Shown here piece after piece: positions 6,992 through 10,407 of a DNA stretch of 10,407 nucleotides (its first letter is position 1; every line of letters starts with the position of its first letter). Source of the DNA: an uncultured Clostridia bacterium (GTDB lineage: Bacteria > Bacillota > Clostridia > Oscillospirales > Acutalibacteraceae); the NCBI GenBank assembly GCA_946002045.1, contig CAMFYM010000049.1, positions 1 through 10,407 on the forward strand, read 5' to 3'. The notes under the pieces are model-generated. The model saw only the letters and a program-made list of their open reading frames with translations, was not told where the DNA came from and searched no databases. The position numbers and the translations under genes were made by a program.

Positions 6992-7922
6992 AAAACCACT
7001 TTTTCTTTTTGAACCACAAAAACAAGCCCACAACAACAACGATTGACAGCACAATTACATAGGCATACCCGTATTTCCATTTTAATTCGGGCATATAATC
7101 AAAATTCATTCCATACCAACCGACTATCACTGTCATGGGAAAAAATACAGTTGTAACAAGTGTAAAAATCTTCATTGTTTGGTTAAGGCGCATATCAAGA
7201 TATGCCTGATATGCGTCCCACAAATGAACAACACTGTCACGCAAAAGGTCCACATTATCCTTTAGCCTAATAGTTTTTTCAGTGAATATGTGGAATGATT
7301 TTAAAAGCTCACCTTCAAAAATCTCGTTTTCGTTTTCCTGCAATGTTTGGCTAACATCAATCAGCTGCTCGTAATACCCACGCAAATTAAGCAGCTCCTT
7401 TTTCATATTAAGCAGCTGCATATTAAAGCTTTTGTCTGCCTGATTTTTTATCACCATTTCCTCAAGGGTGTTTATCTGCTGCTCTGCCTGCTCCAACGCC
7501 ATGTTGTCCCCTGCTATAAGCAATTCAAAAAACGATGCAACAAGCTTTTCAAGAGTTGCCTTTTCCGGCGACGCCCTTGAAAGCAGGTTCAAAAACACAT
7601 CTCTGTTTTGATTACCGTTATCGGCAATGCTTACAATTAACAGCAAATTCTTTTTAATATAGAGTGCCAGTGACGATCCACCACTGCTTATTTTTGCACC
7701 CACCGTATTCAGTCTTACAAAGCTGTAATCGTCGCTCACCTCCATATCGCTGTAAAGCAGGCCGTTTTTCTCCTTGCATTTTTCCACAGAACGACAGGAA
7801 AAAGAAAAAAGATTATAAATCTCCTCCAGCTCGCTTACATTTACATATCCTATACACAAATCGTTGTCGCTGATATTATCGTAGGGCACACTCACAATCT
7901 CGTTATCAAAGCAATAAAACAT
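6990..7922 (-). CDS. corA: CorA-family divalent-cation (Mg2+) transport protein
   Basis: A 310-residue homologue of the CorA pentameric inner-membrane channel, which takes up Mg2+ and in some members Co2+ or Ni2+. A long cytoplasmic N-terminal part (about 1-250) contains charged, probably coiled helices (about 130-250). It is followed by TM1 (about 252-270), the GMN selectivity-filter motif in WYGMNFDYMPEL (269-280), TM2 (about 284-304) and a basic end KKKKWF. This is the classical CorA architecture with the filter intact. The gene faces the glg operon, and its stop codon (6990-6992) shares bases with the T-run of the glgA terminator. Start: the ATG at 7920-7922 is preceded by a modest GGTGATG-type site, so translation may be moderate. 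Which metal is transported cannot be read from the sequence, and an efflux role, reported for some CorA-like proteins, is not excluded. Confidence 0.9.
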   Translation of the reverse strand: MFYCFDNEIVSVPYDNISDNDLCIGYVNVSELEEIYNLFSFSCRSVEKCKEKNGLLYSDMEVSDDYSFVRLNTVGAKISSGGSSLALYIKKNLLLIVSIADNGNQNRDVFLNLLSRASPEKATLEKLVASFFELLIAGDNMALEQAEQQINTLEEMVIKNQADKSFNMQLLNMKKELLNLRGYYEQLIDVSQTLQENENEIFEGELLKSFHIFTEKTIRLKDNVDLLRDSVVHLWDAYQAYLDMRLNQTMKIFTLVTTVFFPMTVIVGWYGMNFDYMPELKWKYGYAYVIVLSIVVVVGLFLWFKKKKWF

Positions 7923-7961
7923 ATCATCACCAAAAATATTTTGCTGAAAAAATTTAATATT

Positions 7962-7990
7962 ATTATAAGTCGTGGAAAATATTATCTGTT
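7962..7990 (-). promoter_or_regulatory. corA: Probable corA promoter
   Basis: On the minus strand TATAAT (7962-7967) lies about 40 bases upstream of the corA ATG. The corresponding -35 region (about 7985-7990, AACAGA at 17-base spacing) is poor, so the promoter may be weak or need an activator. Motif-based prediction. Confidence 0.45.
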
Positions 7991-7995
7991 GATAA
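7982..7995. repeat. Short palindrome in the corA / symporter divergent promoter region
   Basis: TTATC (7982-7986) and GATAA (7991-7995) form a 5-base inverted repeat around TGTT. It overlaps the -35 of the rightward symporter promoter (7989-7994) and the -35 position of the leftward corA promoter. The placement would suit an operator, but short AT-rich palindromes are common by chance. Confidence 0.35.
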
Positions 7996-8017
7996 AGGCA
8001 GTATATTATGGTATAAA
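7989..8017 (+). promoter_or_regulatory. Promoter of the symporter-GH2 operon
   Basis: TTGATA (7989-7994) and TATAAA (8012-8017) are separated by 17 bases, with TG at 8009-8010 making an extended -10. It lies about 20 bases before the ribosome binding site AGGGGG (8026-8031), leaving a leader of only about 15 bases before the ATG at 8039. No clear cre (catabolite control) site was found in this 116-base spacer. Confidence 0.65.
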
Positions 8018-8038
8018 TAAGTTATAGGGGGAATTTTT

Positions 8039-9397
8039 ATGGAAGAAAAACAAGTCAGGCCTTTTGGCTTTAGGGACAAATTCGGTTACATGTTAGGCGA
8101 TTTTGGCTGTAATATGAGCTTTGTGTTTATTAACAGCTATATGCTCCTTTTCTTTGTAACATGCCTTGGTATTCCGGGAAAGATTTTTAGCGTTCTTATT
8201 TTGATTGCTAAAATTTGGGACGCTATCAATGACCCGATTATCGGTGGAATTTGTGACTCACACGCACCTAAATCCGGCAGTAAGTTTATGCCCTGGATTA
8301 AGTGGGCAAGCTTGCCTCTTTTAATCTTCAGCGTTGTAATGTTCATCTACATTCCAAATGCACCGTTATGGGTTAAATGTGCAATGTGCCTTGGCACATA
8401 TATGGTTTGGTCTGTGGCATATACCAGCGTTAATGTGCCCTATGGCTCGCTGCAATCAGCCATTACAACAGACCCTATCCAAAGAGCAGAGCTTTCAAAT
8501 GCAAGAAGCATCGGTGCAATGCTGGCACAGGCACCTGTAATGGTATTTATGCCGTTAATCATATTTGACAAGGACAACAATCCAAAGGGTGACAAGTTTA
8601 TTTGGGTTGTGCTTGTTATGGGCATTATCGGATTTATTTCGTTTTTCTTTTTGCGCAGGCTTGTAACGGAAAGAGTTAAGCCTGTTGTGCAGGAAAAGCA
8701 AAAGTTCAATTATGCACAAACATTTATATCATTCTTTAAAAATAAGCCAATGATGGGCGTTACAATATCAAGCGTTGCAATGCTGGCATTTTTAATGACT
8801 GTTACAAATACTATGCAATACACATTTATGTGTTACTTCAAAAACACGGATTTGTTATCCTTTGGTACGGTTATTGCAATGTTCCCTATGCTCATTGCAA
8901 TGGTATTGTGCAAGCCTCTTGTTAAAAAGTTTTCAAAAAGACAGCTTTGCACATATCCGTTTATTATTTCAATTATTGCAACATTAGTATTAACCTTTGT
9001 TAAAATAAAAAATCCTTATATTTGGTTTGCCGTTCTTGCAGTAGTTATGCTTTCTGTTGGACTTTATACCGTGCTTACTTGGGCAATGGTTGCAGATTGC
9101 ATCGAATATCAGGAAAAGAAAACAGGCAGGCGTGAGGAAAGCTCCATATATGCAACCTATTCTCTTTTCAGGAAGCTTGCTCAGGGTATAGGCACAGCCG
9201 TTGTGGGACTTGCTATTGATTTAACAGGATATGTTGCCGAATTAGGCTCAAATCAGCCTGTTGAGGTTAACAATAACATTTATACAATGACAGGTGCATT
9301 GCCTCTTATCGGTTGTGTGCTTTGCTTTGTATCAATGCTTTTGCTTTATAAATTTGACGATGTTGACGGAGGTACAGTAAATGAGAGAAATAATTAA
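8039..9397 (+). CDS. GPH-family (MelB-like) sugar:cation symporter
   Basis: A 452-residue polytopic membrane protein of the glycoside-pentoside-hexuronide:cation symporter family, which imports glycosides with Na+ or H+. Hydrophobic segments throughout are consistent with about 12 transmembrane helices. The family motif IWDAINDPIIGG (59-70) contains Asp61 and Asp65 at the cation-binding positions of MelB (Asp55 and Asp59 in E. coli). YMLGDFG (17-23) places Asp21 at the sugar-binding position. The late segment TGRREESSIYATYSLFRKL (372-390 by count from the ATG, approximate) carries the conserved lysine near the C-terminal half. The central cytoplasmic loop (about 210-230) is basic. It is followed by an overlapping GH2 gene, so the substrate is probably a beta-galactoside or related glycoside (inference). 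The exact sugar and coupling ion cannot be decided. Start supported by AGGGGG 7 bases upstream. Confidence 0.92.
   Translation: MEEKQVRPFGFRDKFGYMLGDFGCNMSFVFINSYMLLFFVTCLGIPGKIFSVLILIAKIWDAINDPIIGGICDSHAPKSGSKFMPWIKWASLPLLIFSVVMFIYIPNAPLWVKCAMCLGTYMVWSVAYTSVNVPYGSLQSAITTDPIQRAELSNARSIGAMLAQAPVMVFMPLIIFDKDNNPKGDKFIWVVLVMGIIGFISFFFLRRLVTERVKPVVQEKQKFNYAQTFISFFKNKPMMGVTISSVAMLAFLMTVTNTMQYTFMCYFKNTDLLSFGTVIAMFPMLIAMVLCKPLVKKFSKRQLCTYPFIISIIATLVLTFVKIKNPYIWFAVLAVVMLSVGLYTVLTWAMVADCIEYQEKKTGRREESSIYATYSLFRKLAQGIGTAVVGLAIDLTGYVAELGSNQPVEVNNNIYTMTGALPLIGCVLCFVSMLLLYKFDDVDGGTVNERNN
9368..9373 (+). promoter_or_regulatory. GH2 gene ribosome binding site inside the symporter gene
   Basis: GGAGGT lies 7 bases before the ATG at 9381 while still inside the symporter coding region, whose stop is at 9395-9397. 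This decides the GH2 start and indicates translational coupling of transporter and hydrolase. Confidence 0.85.
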
Positions 9398-10407
9398 CAT
9401 CAATAATAATTGGAAGTTCCACAAGGGATCTGACAAAATCAAAACTCCACCGAAAAAAGCCGGCAAGGATTGGGAAAGCGTTAAGCTGCCTCACACCTGG
9501 AATAATATGGACGGTCAGGACGGTGGCTCTGACTTTTGGCGTGGACAAAGCTGGTATATTCGTGACATAAAGGTTGATGCCGACAGCACACAGCGAGTTT
9601 ATCTTGAATTTCGTGGTGTATCAATGCTCTGTGAGGTTTATGTTAACGGCTTTAAGGCGTGCACTCACAAGGGTGGCTTTTCAACCTTCCGTGTTAACAT
9701 AACTCCTTTCCTGAAAAAGAACAAGGCTACTATTGCCGTTATGGCAGACAACAGCGAGGCAAATCAAATTTACCCACAAACTGCCGACTTCACCTTCTTT
9801 GGTGGTATTTACCGAGCAGTAAATCTTATTATTGTTAAATCAACACATTTTGATTTAGATTACTGTGGTGCACCCGGAATTGCTGTTACACCTACACTTA
9901 ACGATGACGGCTCTGCTGATGTTGAGGTACAGGCTTATCTTACAAAGGCTGAGGGCTGTACTGTTAGATTTACAACAGCAGATAAATCAAAAATTACCAC
10001 CAACGGCAAGGCAACCTTCCATTTTGACAATCCACATCTTTGGAATGGTACTATTGACCCGTATCTTTACGAAATGACTGCCGAGCTTATTAAAAACGGA
10101 GAGGTAGTAGATATTGTAAAGGAAAAATACGGTATTCGCAGCTTTTCCGTTGACCCTGACAAGGGCTTTTTCCTTAACGGCAAGCCATACCCACTCCACG
10201 GTGTATCAAGGCATCAGGACAGACTTGACAAGGGCTGGGCAATCTCTAAAGAGGACCACAAGGAGGATATGGAGCTGATTAAAGAGATTGGCGCAAACAC
10301 AATCCGTCTTGCTCACTATCAGCACGACCAATATTTCTATGACCTGTGCGACGAGGCAGGTATGGTTGTTTGGGCAGAAATCCCGTTTATCTCTGTATTT
10401 ATGGATA
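9381..10407 (+). CDS. Glycoside hydrolase family 2 enzyme, N-terminal part (probable beta-galactosidase; runs off the right edge)
   Basis: An open frame of 342 codons plus one base with no stop before the window end; GH2 enzymes are usually 600-1000 residues. Residues about 1-150 form the sugar-binding jelly-roll domain, with LPHTWNN (36-42), FWRGQSWYIRDI (52-63), LEFRGVSM (75-82) and FFGGIYRAV (139-147). Residues about 160-255 form the immunoglobulin-like domain ending KYGIRSF (249-255). The barrel begins FFLNGKPYPLHGVSRHQD (263-280) and includes NTIRLAHYQHDQYFYD (306-321) and GMVVWAEIPF (327-336). The catalytic acid/base and nucleophile glutamates lie beyond the window, so activity cannot be judged. 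No signal peptide is visible, so the enzyme is probably cytoplasmic and acts on sugar brought in by the adjacent symporter. The gene overlaps the symporter by 17 bases. Beta-galactosidase is the best guess; beta-glucuronidase or beta-mannosidase remain possible. Confidence 0.93.
   Translation, partial: MREIININNNWKFHKGSDKIKTPPKKAGKDWESVKLPHTWNNMDGQDGGSDFWRGQSWYIRDIKVDADSTQRVYLEFRGVSMLCEVYVNGFKACTHKGGFSTFRVNITPFLKKNKATIAVMADNSEANQIYPQTADFTFFGGIYRAVNLIIVKSTHFDLDYCGAPGIAVTPTLNDDGSADVEVQAYLTKAEGCTVRFTTADKSKITTNGKATFHFDNPHLWNGTIDPYLYEMTAELIKNGEVVDIVKEKYGIRSFSVDPDKGFFLNGKPYPLHGVSRHQDRLDKGWAISKEDHKEDMELIKEIGANTIRLAHYQHDQYFYDLCDEAGMVVWAEIPFISVFMD

Overview
The window reads as chromosomal DNA from a low-GC Gram-positive anaerobe of the class Clostridia, most like the Ruminococcaceae/Oscillospiraceae. 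This is inferred from the AT-rich intergenic DNA, strong AGGAGG-type ribosome binding sites, sigma-A-like promoters, a glycogen operon containing glgD (a glgC paralogue known from Firmicutes), and an ANTAR-type regulator. I cannot name a genus from sequence alone. No mobile element, phage gene, CRISPR array, rRNA or tRNA was seen, and coding density is high throughout.

Left part (1-1188): two genes read leftward. One is a small protein with a degenerate receiver domain and a C-terminal ANTAR RNA-binding domain (407-925). The other is the start of diaminopimelate epimerase dapF (1-389), which runs off the left edge. A 263-base AT-rich spacer holds back-to-back promoters, one for the ANTAR-dapF pair and one for the rightward glycogen operon.

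Centre (1189-6991): a tight operon glgB-glgC-glgD-glgA with gaps of 3, 3 and 10 bases and a rho-independent terminator. GlgC makes ADP-glucose, probably modulated by the non-canonical GlgD subunit. GlgA polymerises it into alpha-1,4-glucan and GlgB adds alpha-1,6 branches. No phosphorylase or debranching gene lies in the operon, so glycogen breakdown must be encoded elsewhere.

Right part (6990-10407): a leftward CorA-type divalent-cation channel gene converges on the glg operon. Divergent from it is a rightward pair, a MelB-like GPH-family sugar:cation symporter (8039-9397) and a glycoside hydrolase family 2 enzyme (9381 to beyond the right edge). Their reading frames overlap by 17 bases. Together they look like a small uptake-and-hydrolysis module for a beta-galactoside or similar glycoside, possibly feeding hexose to the glycogen pathway. 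Their 116-base divergent promoter region carries a small palindrome covering the -35 region of the symporter promoter and of the putative corA promoter.

Nothing here demands a new biological system. The points most worth a second look are the pseudo-receiver ANTAR protein, the lysine-rich tail on GlgB, the loss of catalytic motifs in GlgD, the lysine-to-alanine change in the GlgA N-terminal motif, and the shared palindrome at 7982-7995.
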